Below, in pieces: positions 27,801-36,179 of a DNA stretch of 64,000 bases. Source of the DNA: an uncultured Desulfosarcina sp. (GTDB taxonomy: Bacteria; Desulfobacterota; Desulfobacteria; Desulfobacterales; Desulfosarcinaceae). The notes under the pieces were generated by a model. That model did not search any database. It had not been told where the DNA came from and worked only from the letters and a program-made list of their open reading frames with translations. Both the position numbers and the translations under genes were made by a program. The stretch covers positions 62,001 through 126,000 of the forward strand of contig NZ_OY764190.1 of the NCBI RefSeq assembly GCF_963668215.1, written 5' to 3'. The first letter of the stretch is position 1, and each line of letters begins with the position of its first letter.

Positions 27801-28499
27801 ATGTTCACAGAATCGATATCCTATCCCGCAGCCCTGGCAGCGGGTCTGCTTTCTTTTTTTTCCCCGTGCATCCTGCCGCTGATTCCAGCCTACTTTACGT
27901 TTATTACCGGGCTGTCCCTGGACGAACTGACCGGGGCCCAGAGTCGGCGGATTCGCCTGCGCGTCATCGGGGCCACCTTGAGTTACGTCCTTGGCTTCTC
28001 GTTGGTCTTCGTTCTCATGGGCGCTTCGGCATCGTTTATCGGCAAAGCCGTTTTCAATTATCGGGACACCATACGAATCGTCGGCGGCATTCTGATCATC
28101 CTGCTTGGGGTTCACATGACCGGTTTGATCCGCTTTCGTCCCCTCGAATTCGAACGGCGCCTGGAAATCCGCAACAAGCCCCTGCATTTTCTGGGTACTT
28201 TTTTCGTGGGCATGGCCTTCGGCGCCGGTTGGAGCCCATGCATCGGCCCCCTTTTAGGATCGATCCTCATCGTTGCGGGCAATCAGGACACCGTGGCCGA
28301 CGGCATTGGATTGCTGTCCGTTTATGCCGCCGGACTGGCCATCCCCTTTCTGCTGCTTTCGATATTTGTCAATTCCATTTTAACCTTTATAAAGAAGGCA
28401 TCCTGGTCGATCAGATATATCAATATCACCGCAGGCGCACTGCTGCTGGTCCTCGGCCTTTTGCTGGTAACCGACAAACTGGCGCTGATCGGCGCTTAG
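27801..28499 (+). CDS. ccdA: CcdA-type thiol-disulfide transporter
   Basis: A 232-residue polytopic membrane protein of the DsbD/CcdA family that passes electrons from cytoplasmic thioredoxin to periplasmic thiols. Two redox cysteines sit in LLSFFSPCILPLIPAYFTF (residues about 17-35) and GAGWSPCIGPLLGS (about 145-160), the paired SPC/P motifs of the family. About six membrane segments are visible. The next gene, a periplasmic thioredoxin, starts 12 bases later and is the likely recipient. GAGGG upstream is a modest ribosome site. Confidence 0.94.
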   Translation: MFTESISYPAALAAGLLSFFSPCILPLIPAYFTFITGLSLDELTGAQSRRIRLRVIGATLSYVLGFSLVFVLMGASASFIGKAVFNYRDTIRIVGGILIILLGVHMTGLIRFRPLEFERRLEIRNKPLHFLGTFFVGMAFGAGWSPCIGPLLGSILIVAGNQDTVADGIGLLSVYAAGLAIPFLLLSIFVNSILTFIKKASWSIRYINITAGALLLVLGLLLVTDKLALIGA

Positions 28500-28511
28500 G
28501 AAAAAGACACC

Positions 28512-28994
28512 ATGAAATATGGATGGAAACAAGCGAGCGTTTTTGTAGCCCTGTTGCTTCCCCTTTTGATCGTTGGCGTTGATACTGCCGTCAGCGCCCG
28601 GGCTGAAGACGGCGGCATCCAGTGGCTCTCCTATGCCGAAGGCCGGCAGCGGGGCGAGGCCGAAAACAAGAAGGTCTTTTTGGTTTTCAATGCAGACTGG
28701 TGCCGATACTGCCTTAAAATGGAAAAAGAGACTTTCCAGGATCCCAGCGTGATCGCCTACGTCAACCGGAATTTCGTGCCTATCAATGTCAACTCGGACA
28801 AGGAACAGGCTGTCGCCGATAAATTCAATGTCCGGGGGCTGCCCAGCACCTGGTTTATTTCGGAAAATGGCGACAGGATCGGCAGCCGCCCCGGTTTCAT
28901 TCCCGCCGACGAAATGCTCCAGATCCTCAAATTCATCGGGAGCGACAGCTACCGCTCCATGAATTTTCAAACGTTTCTTAAAAAGAATCAGTAA
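28512..28994 (+). CDS. Periplasmic thioredoxin-fold protein, stop codon supplied by an IS
   Basis: A 160-residue exported thioredoxin-like protein: signal peptide to about residue 30 (VALLLPLLIVGVDTAVSARA), then VFLVFNADWCRYCLKMEKETF with the CRYC active site, and the cis-Pro loop GLPSTWF. It probably receives electrons from CcdA immediately upstream. AGGAAA precedes the ATG. The last sense codon and stop (CAG TAA, 28989-28994) belong to the inverted end of the downstream insertion sequence. Before insertion the frame would have ended AAA TGA using bases now at 30301-30306, so the protein changed by one residue (Lys to Gln) and kept its length. Confidence 0.92.
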   Translation: MKYGWKQASVFVALLLPLLIVGVDTAVSARAEDGGIQWLSYAEGRQRGEAENKKVFLVFNADWCRYCLKMEKETFQDPSVIAYVNRNFVPINVNSDKEQAVADKFNVRGLPSTWFISENGDRIGSRPGFIPADEMLQILKFIGSDSYRSMNFQTFLKKNQ

Positions 28995-30291
28995 TTTCCG
29001 GCTAAGTACTTGCATTAACGGTATGTAATTCTTGCTCTTTAAAATTTGAATCAGGGGGTTTGCCAAAAACACCAGCGCGTAATTCATTCCGGATTTTTAT
29101 GCGCAGTTGGCGGACTCTCTTGATGGAAACGCGCTCGTTAAATTGGCGATGGCAATAGATTGCCAGCAACAAATAGGTGATCAGACCTGCCAGAATTTGC
29201 ACCATCAAGCCATGCTCGCTCCTGGCGATGAGATGATACACTTTAAGGTGCCGTTTCCACCAAGCGAAAAAATTTTCGATATCCCATCGGAGCTTATAGG
29301 CAGTGGCGATTTGCTCGGCAGTTAAATCAAAACGATTCGTAGCGATCCAGTATTTAACGCGATCCACCTCGTAACCCACCAAACGAAGTGGGGTTTGTGT
29401 TTGATTGACTTCCGTGGTGCCCAGAACAACGATGGCATCAAAAAAAACGATACTATCAGAGGCAATGGGGTTTTGTTTAATGATCGTTTTCTTGGTGCTG
29501 GCTTTAATCCGGCACATAAACAGCTTTCCATCATTCTGCCATTGGTCAAAGCGTTGATGGCTTTGATAACCCCGGTCCATCACACCGGTTTGACCGTCAG
29601 ACAGGATCAAGCTGACGAAAGGTCTTTCAGCCCCGTTACCATCGGTAAGATAAAGCTTTCTTGGAATCGCCCGGTTCAGATCAAAACCGACGTGGACCTT
29701 CGCCTTCTTGGATTTTTTACGGTAGTCGGCCCAATGCATGGATAAGGTTGCATCGATGAGGGAACCGTCGATCCCCACCAGATCACCGAGTTCGGGATGT
29801 TGCTTGGGTAAAATCGAAGATGCCTGAGCTTGTAAGTTCTGATAGACATACATGAACTGTTCAAGTCCCCGGCTGTTGGTGGCCTCTGAGAAGCTGCTCT
29901 TTTTGATTCCGTTTTCTGGTGCGATGGCACTTTTGGCAAAATCATCTTCTTCAAGCACTTGCAGCAGGTGTTGAGCAGAATGGTGTTCTTCAAGATGAAA
30001 GTAAACCAGCGCGCGCAGATGTTCCTCAAAAGTCATCTGCAATGGTCGGTTTCCTTTGGAATCAAGAGCTGGCATCCGTGATGTTGCCTCAGTCGCTGGT
30101 TGAAAAAAAGAGAAAAACTCCAGGGCATTGAGCTTTTGGAAAGGGTCGAATGTGCGTGGCATGTATAACCTCTTGATATAATAGGGCATACAAAACGCCG
30201 CCCATATTGACGACCCAATGTCAAGCAAAAATATCGTTTAACCTGCTGATTTTAAATTATTTTTATGCAATTCCTTAACCGGATTTTACTG
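28989..30291. mobile_element. Complete IS4-family insertion sequence, second type
   Basis: A 1303-bp element beginning CAGTAATTTCCGGCTAAG and ending with the imperfect inverted match (read inward CAGTAAAATCCGGTTAAG), about 25 bases per end with several mismatches. The nine bases AAAAAGAAT flank it on both sides (28980-28988 and 30292-30300), a precise target duplication. It inserted in the last codons of the thioredoxin gene. Its ends share the core CCGGTTAAG with the element at 16331-17661, although the transposases differ. Confidence 0.95.
29002..30162 (-). CDS. IS4-family transposase
   Basis: A 386-residue DDE transposase. The first catalytic Asp is in LVGIDGSLIDATL, the second in GVMDRGYQSHQRFDQW, and the Glu in the signature Y-x2-R-x3-E-x6-K (YKLRWDIENFFAWWK). 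The frame is intact. The start at 30162 (MPRTFDPF) is chosen because AGAGG lies upstream; a longer open frame adds 22 residues from the element's end. It is only weakly similar to the other IS4-type transposase in the window, so the two elements are separate types. Confidence 0.93.
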   Translation of the reverse strand: MPRTFDPFQKLNALEFFSFFQPATEATSRMPALDSKGNRPLQMTFEEHLRALVYFHLEEHHSAQHLLQVLEEDDFAKSAIAPENGIKKSSFSEATNSRGLEQFMYVYQNLQAQASSILPKQHPELGDLVGIDGSLIDATLSMHWADYRKKSKKAKVHVGFDLNRAIPRKLYLTDGNGAERPFVSLILSDGQTGVMDRGYQSHQRFDQWQNDGKLFMCRIKASTKKTIIKQNPIASDSIVFFDAIVVLGTTEVNQTQTPLRLVGYEVDRVKYWIATNRFDLTAEQIATAYKLRWDIENFFAWWKRHLKVYHLIARSEHGLMVQILAGLITYLLLAIYCHRQFNERVSIKRVRQLRIKIRNELRAGVFGKPPDSNFKEQELHTVNAST

Positions 30292-30339
30292 AAAAAGAAT
30301 AAATGAATTGGCCGTCAGTTGGCGATTGCAAAGAACGGA

Positions 30340-30600
30340 TCATCCCGATCCGGGGATTCCGCGACGGATGAGGCGGACGAGGGTAGAAACGGTAACGGCA
30401 AGCGAGAGCGCTCCCAGCAGGCAGGGAATCCAGATGTAGCCGCTGTATCGGGGGGTATCCAAACCGGCGGCAACGCCGGTGATGCTGAACAGCAGTACAA
30501 CCACGGCAAAAACGAGCGTCAGCAGCATGGCGGGTTCGGTGTCGTACCAGGGGATGAAGGCCTTGCGGAAAAGCAGATCGCTTTTGGATTTTTCTTTCAT
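30340..30600 (-). CDS. Small two-helix membrane protein
   Basis: An 86-residue protein that I do not recognise by function. A cytoplasmic N-terminus (KEKSKSDLLFRKAFIPWYDTEP) is followed by two membrane segments (MLLTLVFAVVVLLFSITGVAA and WIPCLLGALSLAVTVSTLVRL) and a short basic tail. GGA precedes the ATG at about six bases. Its start lies only 11 bases from the start of the divergent ChaN-like gene, leaving no room for ordinary separate promoters outside coding sequence. Confidence 0.7.
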   Translation of the reverse strand: MKEKSKSDLLFRKAFIPWYDTEPAMLLTLVFAVVVLLFSITGVAAGLDTPRYSGYIWIPCLLGALSLAVTVSTLVRLIRRGIPGSG

Positions 30601-30611
30601 ATTTCCAACCC

Positions 30612-31544
30612 ATGAAGATCGAAATGCCTGAGAAAACGACTCATCGGCGGCAGGTTGTCCTTTTCCTTGCGGCCGTGGCCGCCCTTTTCATCGGAGGATG
30701 CGCCGTGGCGCCCAAAACCCTCACCGTCAAAGGCGATGCGACGCCCATGATGGAAAACACCATTTTGAAAACCGCCACGGGGGCAACGATTTCCAAGCGG
30801 CAGTTGGTCGATGATCTTGCCGGCGTCCGGGTGGTTTATGTCGGTGAAAGCCACACCAACGTCTCCCACCATGCCATTCAACTGGAAGTGATCCGGGAAC
30901 TGCACGAAAACGCGCCCGATCTTTCCATCGGCATGGAAATGTTCGACTATACCTATCAACCGGTTCTGGATCGATGGACGGCCGGCGAACTGGACGAAGC
31001 CGAATTCCTGCGGCAAACCCACTGGTATGCCAACTGGCGCTTTCCCTTCGATCTGTACCGCGATATCCTGCAATATGCAAAGGAAAACCGGATTCGGGTC
31101 ATCGCGTTGAACCTCCCCTTTTCCATTCCCGCCAAGATCCGGGTGGGCGGAATCGCCAGCCTGTCGGAAGAGGATGCCAAGCACCTGCCGGCATCCATCG
31201 ACACCACTAACGCCGAACACCGCAACTACCTGGAAGAAATTTACAAACTCCACCACTTTCGCGGCCAGGACAATTTCGAATTCTTCTACGAGGCCCAGTG
31301 CGCCTGGGAGGATGCCATGGCCGCGAAAGTGGCCGAATACCTGGGAACGGGGAAGATGGTGGTCCTGGCGGGCAACGGGCATATCATCCGTAAATTCGGC
31401 ATCCCCGACCGGGCCTTTGCCCGCACCCACGCCCCCTTTAAAACCGTCTACCTGGCGCCGGTGGGCGGCGAGATCGACTTGGACTATGGCGACTACATCT
31501 GGGCCACGCCGGGATCGCCCATGCCCCGCATGCCGATGCGGTAG
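30612..31544 (+). CDS. ChaN-family lipoprotein
   Basis: A 310-residue predicted lipoprotein: hydrophobic segment with lipobox IGGC near residue 30, then a ChaN/Tiki-like domain. The motifs VVYVGESHTNVSHH near residue 75 (Glu and His), SIGMEMFDY, and LAGNGHIIRKFGIP near 257 are characteristic. ChaN proteins are described as haem-binding or as metal-dependent hydrolase-like; which applies here is unknown. A second in-frame ATG lies four codons in (30624), and neither has a good ribosome site. The start sits 11 bases from the divergent membrane protein gene. Confidence 0.88.
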   Translation: MKIEMPEKTTHRRQVVLFLAAVAALFIGGCAVAPKTLTVKGDATPMMENTILKTATGATISKRQLVDDLAGVRVVYVGESHTNVSHHAIQLEVIRELHENAPDLSIGMEMFDYTYQPVLDRWTAGELDEAEFLRQTHWYANWRFPFDLYRDILQYAKENRIRVIALNLPFSIPAKIRVGGIASLSEEDAKHLPASIDTTNAEHRNYLEEIYKLHHFRGQDNFEFFYEAQCAWEDAMAAKVAEYLGTGKMVVLAGNGHIIRKFGIPDRAFARTHAPFKTVYLAPVGGEIDLDYGDYIWATPGSPMPRMPMR

Positions 31545-31593
31545 TCGTCAGACGGACGTTTAACGGCCCTGCTTTCAGGAGCGGGAGTTAGGG

Positions 31594-32883
31594 TCAGCCC
31601 AATATCCGGAAATAGATCAGTGCGGCAATGACCATAACCAGGCAAGGGACAATCAGACGATGATAGGCCTGGTCCAGGGAAGTGTCAAAATATTCGTTGG
31701 ACAAAAGCAGGCATACGTGCAGCGGTGAGAAGAGAACGCCGACGAAGCCGCATACCAGGCCCAGAATCAAATAGGGCAACACTGCGGTATTGGCTGACGA
31801 GGCCTGGATCAGGGAGATCAGGATAGGGAACGTTGTACCGACAAAAGCGATGGTTATCCCCGAAACCAGGCCAACCAACATGGGAAGCGCAACGGCCACG
31901 ATCACCAATGGGATCCCCCATCTTAAAAGATCGTTGCTCACAGCGACCACGGCCTGGCTATCCTCCAAAATTCCTTTGAAGATCAGAATTGAGGCGACCA
32001 TATAAAATAGGCTCCCCAATTTGCGGTTAACCAGTATCTTCCGGCGTATGGTTGCCGAAACGCCATTTGTATACCAAACCAGCAGTATTGCCAGCACCAA
32101 AGCGATGATGAGCCCGGCCTCCTTGGCAATGTCGCTAAACAGGTTCAGCCGGGAAAGTCCGTATCCAATTGCAAAGCCAAGCCCAATAACCATCCAAACC
32201 GGCGTTAACTCAACAAAAAAAGGCCATGGGGAACGATTGACGGTAGATTTGTCATTCCAGGATTTTTGGTTGGAAAAGGAAAGCTTTCCCCGCAAGGGCC
32301 AATAGCCAACGATGACAGCCACAATGGTCATGGGAAAAGACTTCAATACGAGAGACCAGAGGTTGAAGCCACTAATGGCGGCAATCAAGAGAATGCCAGG
32401 ATAAAGGGGCCACCAATACTCCCAGATATGACGGAACCAGTAGTTGACATAGCTGAGGTCAGCCGCGCTCAATTGTTCATGGTCACCCAGATTTTTTACC
32501 ATCGGTGCTGAAAAAATGGCACCTCCAGGCATGGGCAGCAGCCCGATCAAAGCGGGAAAAACGATAATGCTGATCGCCTGGATATGTATCAATCCCTGAA
32601 AACGGTCCAACAGGCGCTGCATCTGCCCGGCAGCCTCCAGGCTATGGCTGAGGACGAGAATCAGGCTGACCACCGCGGCCAGGCTGAGGGTTTTTGGATG
32701 GGAAAGCGCTATGGCGGATGATCGCAGAATGTCCCAGGGTGTCATTCCGAAAAGAACGCCCAAGACAAAGGCGCCCAAACTGAAACAATGCCCCAACGAC
32801 AGTTTGCGATGAATGCTCACAAGAATGACGGCAAATACGATGAAAATTCGGACAAAGGCCGGAATGGTGGTTACGAAGTTCAT
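31594..32883 (-). CDS. DUF401 family permease
   Basis: A 429-residue polytopic membrane protein with about ten to eleven hydrophobic segments, matching the DUF401 family. Recognisable features are the substrate-site-like segment LIGLLPMPGGAIFSAPMV near residue 115-132 and a near-repeat in the second half (LVGLVSGITIAFVGTTFPI). It resembles anion or C4-carboxylate transporters in architecture, but no substrate is established. The ATG has a C-rich leader with no ribosome site. It is a single gene, convergent with the ChaN-like gene, with 49 bases between them. Confidence 0.88.
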   Translation of the reverse strand: MNFVTTIPAFVRIFIVFAVILVSIHRKLSLGHCFSLGAFVLGVLFGMTPWDILRSSAIALSHPKTLSLAAVVSLILVLSHSLEAAGQMQRLLDRFQGLIHIQAISIIVFPALIGLLPMPGGAIFSAPMVKNLGDHEQLSAADLSYVNYWFRHIWEYWWPLYPGILLIAAISGFNLWSLVLKSFPMTIVAVIVGYWPLRGKLSFSNQKSWNDKSTVNRSPWPFFVELTPVWMVIGLGFAIGYGLSRLNLFSDIAKEAGLIIALVLAILLVWYTNGVSATIRRKILVNRKLGSLFYMVASILIFKGILEDSQAVVAVSNDLLRWGIPLVIVAVALPMLVGLVSGITIAFVGTTFPILISLIQASSANTAVLPYLILGLVCGFVGVLFSPLHVCLLLSNEYFDTSLDQAYHRLIVPCLVMVIAALIYFRILG

Positions 32884-33002
32884 GGGGGGGTAGGCGTTAT
32901 ACTGCTGCTAACAATCTTGCGTCCTAGATGCCAACGGTTTCTTGAAAAGGTTGATCAGGCCACCTGTGGCCACACACCCGAAAGGAAGGTGGGGGATTCG
33001 TA

Positions 33003-33056
33003 GGAACGGCTTCCAGCCGCGATTCGTTCGGAACCATCGCGGCTGGAAGCCGCTCC
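33003..33056. repeat. REP-like palindrome
   Basis: A hairpin with 21-base arms: GGAACGGCTTCCAGCCGCGAT at 33003-33023 in the main strand pairs with 33036-33056 with one mismatch, across a 12-base loop. It resembles short extragenic palindromes of the GGAGCGGCTTCCAGCCGC type that I recall from several proteobacteria. It lies in the 345-base gap between the DUF401 gene and nrdJ. That gap also holds the 40-base repeat at 33189-33228 and no gene I can support. Confidence 0.8.
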
Positions 33057-33188
33057 GCAAAACTGACCTTTGGTAGATGCCACTTCCTCAGAAGCCCGAG
33101 ATCTCCCGCTAAACACCAGACGGGATAAGAAGGCTTGCGATTCCCGAGGAACGGAGGCGTATCATGAATACTCCGCAGTGACGAGGGA

Positions 33189-33228
33189 TGAGCGTAACGC
33201 CGATATCGGGTTTTTCACGAACCCGTCA
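33189..33228. repeat. 40-base intergenic repeat, copy 2
   Basis: Matches 18821-18860 in full length with a few differences. It abuts the nrdJ stop codon at 33229. In the transcript of the minus-strand gene it would read TGACGGGTTCGTGAAAAACC and onward, with a short CGGGTT/AACCCG stem, so it could form a 3' end structure. The bases to its left (about 33064-33188) look like part of the same longer dispersed repeat. Confidence 0.7.
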
Positions 33229-35709
33229 CTATCCGCATTTGGTAAACCCACAGAAGTGACACGTCATACACCCTTCCTCGAAGCTGACCGTCTGCCCGCA
33301 TTCGGGGCAAACCTCGCCAATCAGGCAGCCACCCTTCCTTTTCGCCCGCTCGTCCTTCAAATAGCGTTTTTCCAGCACCCGGGCAATGGCATCGGGGATG
33401 GAGAGGACCAGACCGCCCTTCTGGAAAACGGGGTGCTCGCCGCCGATGCCCTTGAGCTGTTCGACCACCTTGTCCACCGTCACCCCGGAGCGAAACGCCA
33501 GGGAAACCAACCGGCCGATGGCCTCGGTCTTGGCAGTGGTGGAGCGGCCCGACTTGCCGATAGTGGCAAAGACCTCGAAGGGCTTGCCCTGGTACTCGGT
33601 CACCGTGACGTACAACTGCCCCAATCCGGTCTTCACCCGGGTGGTGAAACCATCCAGGGTATCGGGTCGCTTGCGCACGGCCGTCATGAAGGCGTCTTCT
33701 TCCTTCTTTGCCGACGAAAAAGAGAGCACCTGGTTCTCCTTGCTGCCGTCCCTGTAAATGGTAACGCCCTTGCAGCCCAGTTGCCAGGCTAAATCGTAGA
33801 TCTTGCGCACGTCTTCCACCGATGCGTCCCGGGCCAGGTTGACCGTTTTGGATACGGCATTGTCGGTGTGCTTCTGGAAGGCCGCCTGCATGCGCAGATG
33901 CCACTCCGGGGAGATATCGTGGGCGGTGACGAAAACATTTTTGACGTCCTCGGGAACCTCTTCCATGTGGGCGATGGTCCCGGCACCGGCGATAGCCTCC
34001 ATCAGCGCTTCGGAGTAAAAACCCTGCTGCCGGGCCACCGCTTCGAAATACGGGTTGACCTCCATGAGCTTGTCGTTATCCATGACGGTCCGCACGAAGC
34101 TCAGGGCAAAAAGCGGTTCGATGCCCGACGAGCAGTTGCTGATAATGCTCAGGGTCCCGGTGGGGGCGATGGTCGTGGTGGTGGCATTGCGATAGACCTT
34201 TTGGCTGTCGCCGCCAAAACAGCTCTTCTCCCAGTTGGGAAACACTCCGCGCTGTTGGGCCAATTCCAGGGAGGCATTATGGGATTCGGCCTGGATGAAC
34301 CCCATCACCTCCTCGGCCACCTCCAGGGCCCTTTCGCTGTTGTAAGGGACCTGCAGTTGAAACAGCAGGTCGGCAAAGCCCATGATCCCCAGACCGATCT
34401 TGCGGTTGCCCTTGACCACGCTGTCGATTTCCGCCAGTGGGTAGCGGGACATGTCGATGGTGTTGTCCAGAAAGCGCACCGCCGTCCACACGGTCTCTTT
34501 CAACGATTCGTAATCGATGCGGGCCGCTTCTGCGCTGCCGGTCACGAACTTGGCCAGGTTGATGGATCCCAGATTGCAGGCCTCCATGGGCAACAGCGGC
34601 TGTTCGCCGCACGGATTGGTGCTTTCGATTTCTCCCAACTCGGGGGTGGGGTTGTCGCGGTTGATGCGATCGAGAAAAACGATGCCCGGGTCACCGTTCT
34701 TCCAGGCCTGCTTGACCAGGTCCGCATACACCTCCCGGGCATTGAGCCTGGCGACCGACTGCCGGCCCCGGGGATCGATCAGATCGTATTCGGCATCGGC
34801 CTGCACCGCCTCCATGAACGCCTCGGTGATGCCCACGGAGATGTTGAAGTTGTTCAACTCGGTGTTGGTGGCTTTGCAGTGGATGAACTCCATGATGTCC
34901 GGATGATCGACCCGCAGGATGGCCATGTTGGCCCCCCGCCGGGTGCCGCCCTGTTTGACCTGTTCCGTGGCGGTATTGAAAATCTTCATGAACGAGATGG
35001 GGCCGGAGGCGATGCCGCCAGTGGTCCCCACCATGGAATTCTTGGGCCGCAAACGGGAAAAGGAGAAGCCGGTGCCGCCGCCCGATTTATGGATGATGGC
35101 GGCATTTTTCAGCGCAGAGAAAATGCCCTCCATGCTGTCTTCGACCGGCAGCACGAAACAGGCAGCCAGCTGGCCCAGGCGCCGGCCGGCATTCATCAGG
35201 GTCGGCGAGTTGGGCAGGAACCTGAACTCCGTCATCAGGTTGTAAAAGGTTTCGGTGACCTGGCGGATGTCGGCGTTTTCATCGTAATTCTTCTCCGCCT
35301 CGGCGATATGCCGGGCCACCCGGTGAAACATCCGGGCCGGCGTCTCCTGGATCCGTCCGTCGGTATCTTTTTTCAGATAGCGCCGTTCCAGGACGGTTTT
35401 GGCATTGGGAGAAAGATCGATTCCGTTGCGCACGAACATGTCCCGGGTCAGCCGGATCGCACCGCCGGCGTTCAGCCCGTACTCGGCCAGTTTGGCCTTG
35501 ATCATCTCGTCCACCATGGGAGACGTGATGTGCCTCAAGTCCATGCGGTCGATGGTGGACCGGATGAACCGGGCGATCTCCTCGGCTTGGCTTTTATTGA
35601 CGGCATTGGCGCCGATGAGGCTCTTGCAGAACACCTGGTCATCCCAGACATGGGTGCTCAGGTCCACGTTTCCATCGTCAACGACGAGAATTTTCGGTTT
35701 CTGGGTCAT
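33229..35709 (-). CDS. nrdJ: Adenosylcobalamin-dependent (class II) ribonucleotide reductase
   Basis: Reduces ribonucleotides to deoxyribonucleotides with a B12-derived thiyl radical, independent of oxygen. The 826 residues have a helical N-terminal region resembling an ATP-cone, then the catalytic barrel. FLPNSPTLMNAGRRLGQLAACFVLP holds the first redox Cys, STNPCGEQPLLPMEACNLGSIN the radical Cys and substrate residues, and TTTTIAPTGTLSIISNCSSGIEP the second redox Cys. The C-terminus is a TSCPD-type domain followed by a Cys-rich tail (CPECGQTV, CHFCGFTKCG) that fits the re-reducing or zinc module. It is divergent from nrdD; an NrdR-type box lies upstream. Confidence 0.96.
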   Translation of the reverse strand: MTQKPKILVVDDGNVDLSTHVWDDQVFCKSLIGANAVNKSQAEEIARFIRSTIDRMDLRHITSPMVDEMIKAKLAEYGLNAGGAIRLTRDMFVRNGIDLSPNAKTVLERRYLKKDTDGRIQETPARMFHRVARHIAEAEKNYDENADIRQVTETFYNLMTEFRFLPNSPTLMNAGRRLGQLAACFVLPVEDSMEGIFSALKNAAIIHKSGGGTGFSFSRLRPKNSMVGTTGGIASGPISFMKIFNTATEQVKQGGTRRGANMAILRVDHPDIMEFIHCKATNTELNNFNISVGITEAFMEAVQADAEYDLIDPRGRQSVARLNAREVYADLVKQAWKNGDPGIVFLDRINRDNPTPELGEIESTNPCGEQPLLPMEACNLGSINLAKFVTGSAEAARIDYESLKETVWTAVRFLDNTIDMSRYPLAEIDSVVKGNRKIGLGIMGFADLLFQLQVPYNSERALEVAEEVMGFIQAESHNASLELAQQRGVFPNWEKSCFGGDSQKVYRNATTTTIAPTGTLSIISNCSSGIEPLFALSFVRTVMDNDKLMEVNPYFEAVARQQGFYSEALMEAIAGAGTIAHMEEVPEDVKNVFVTAHDISPEWHLRMQAAFQKHTDNAVSKTVNLARDASVEDVRKIYDLAWQLGCKGVTIYRDGSKENQVLSFSSAKKEEDAFMTAVRKRPDTLDGFTTRVKTGLGQLYVTVTEYQGKPFEVFATIGKSGRSTTAKTEAIGRLVSLAFRSGVTVDKVVEQLKGIGGEHPVFQKGGLVLSIPDAIARVLEKRYLKDERAKRKGGCLIGEVCPECGQTVSFEEGCMTCHFCGFTKCG

Positions 35710-35964
35710 GGGGAATTACGGCTCCGTGAGTCGATAAGGTATTGTTTGACGGTTGTGCGGTTCGGCAGCGCTTGACATCCAATCCAACCCCGCGGCCCAC
35801 ATTAGAAACCGCCCGGGACCCTGTGGTGCCGGTAAGTGGCGTTTTTCTGGTGTGGGGATTCGGCACGGCACGCGGGGAAAAGAGAATCTGCCGTTGTCTG
35901 GGTTGAAGCGTGGAAGCTGTCGATGCCGCAACGCAACCGTACCGCTGCATGGATACCCATTCTC

Positions 35965-35980
35965 ACACTATATATAGTAA
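35965..35980 (-). promoter_or_regulatory. NrdR-type box in the nrdJ leader
   Basis: ACACTATATATAGTAA (plus-strand reading) is a near-palindrome matching the NrdR-box pattern ACACWATATATWGTGT as I know it. On the minus strand it lies just after TTGACT (35985-35980), a possible -35, about 255 bases before the nrdJ start. NrdR normally uses two such boxes; I see only this good one. nrdR itself is not in the window. Confidence 0.65.
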
Positions 35981-36168
35981 GTCAAGCCGCTTTTTAACAC
36001 AACATCTACCCTCGGACTGTTTTTGACAGACACCTCGATCTTGGCGAAATCGGGGCCGGTTTTGCCGTCCGGATCGGTTTTTTCTGCAAACACAAACACT
36101 TGGACATTGGGCTGCCGATCCGGCAAAGCCACTACATATGGAAAAAGTCGCTTGACAGACAACAACAT
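35968..36168 (-). CDS. Possible small protein in the nrdJ-nrdD intergenic region
   Basis: A 66-codon frame starting MLLSVKRLFPYVVALPDRQP and ending SGLTYYI. Codon choice and amino-acid order look natural (FAEKTDPDGKTGPDFAKIEV), with no low-complexity bias, so it may be a real or recently lost gene. Against it: no ribosome site is seen before the ATG, its stop codon lies inside the NrdR-type box, and its start region overlaps the likely nrdD promoter on the other strand. I do not recognise a family. Confidence 0.4.
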   Translation of the reverse strand: MLLSVKRLFPYVVALPDRQPNVQVFVFAEKTDPDGKTGPDFAKIEVSVKNSPRVDVVLKSGLTYYI

Positions 36169-36179
36169 CTTGTTGTAAT
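36152..36179 (+). promoter_or_regulatory. Probable nrdD promoter with palindrome
   Basis: TTGACA (36152-36157, exact -35) and TGTAAT (36174-36179, five of six -10) are 16 bases apart. Between and over the -10 lies a small palindrome, ACAACA-TCT-TGTTGT, that could be an operator. The nrdD start is about 150 bases downstream. Confidence 0.6.

Noticed and set aside
35710..36000. Cobalamin riboswitch in the nrdJ leader
   Set aside because: A B12-dependent enzyme makes this attractive and there is a GCCACT-like segment, but I could not lay out the conserved core and B12-box blocks in order. A covariance-model scan would decide.
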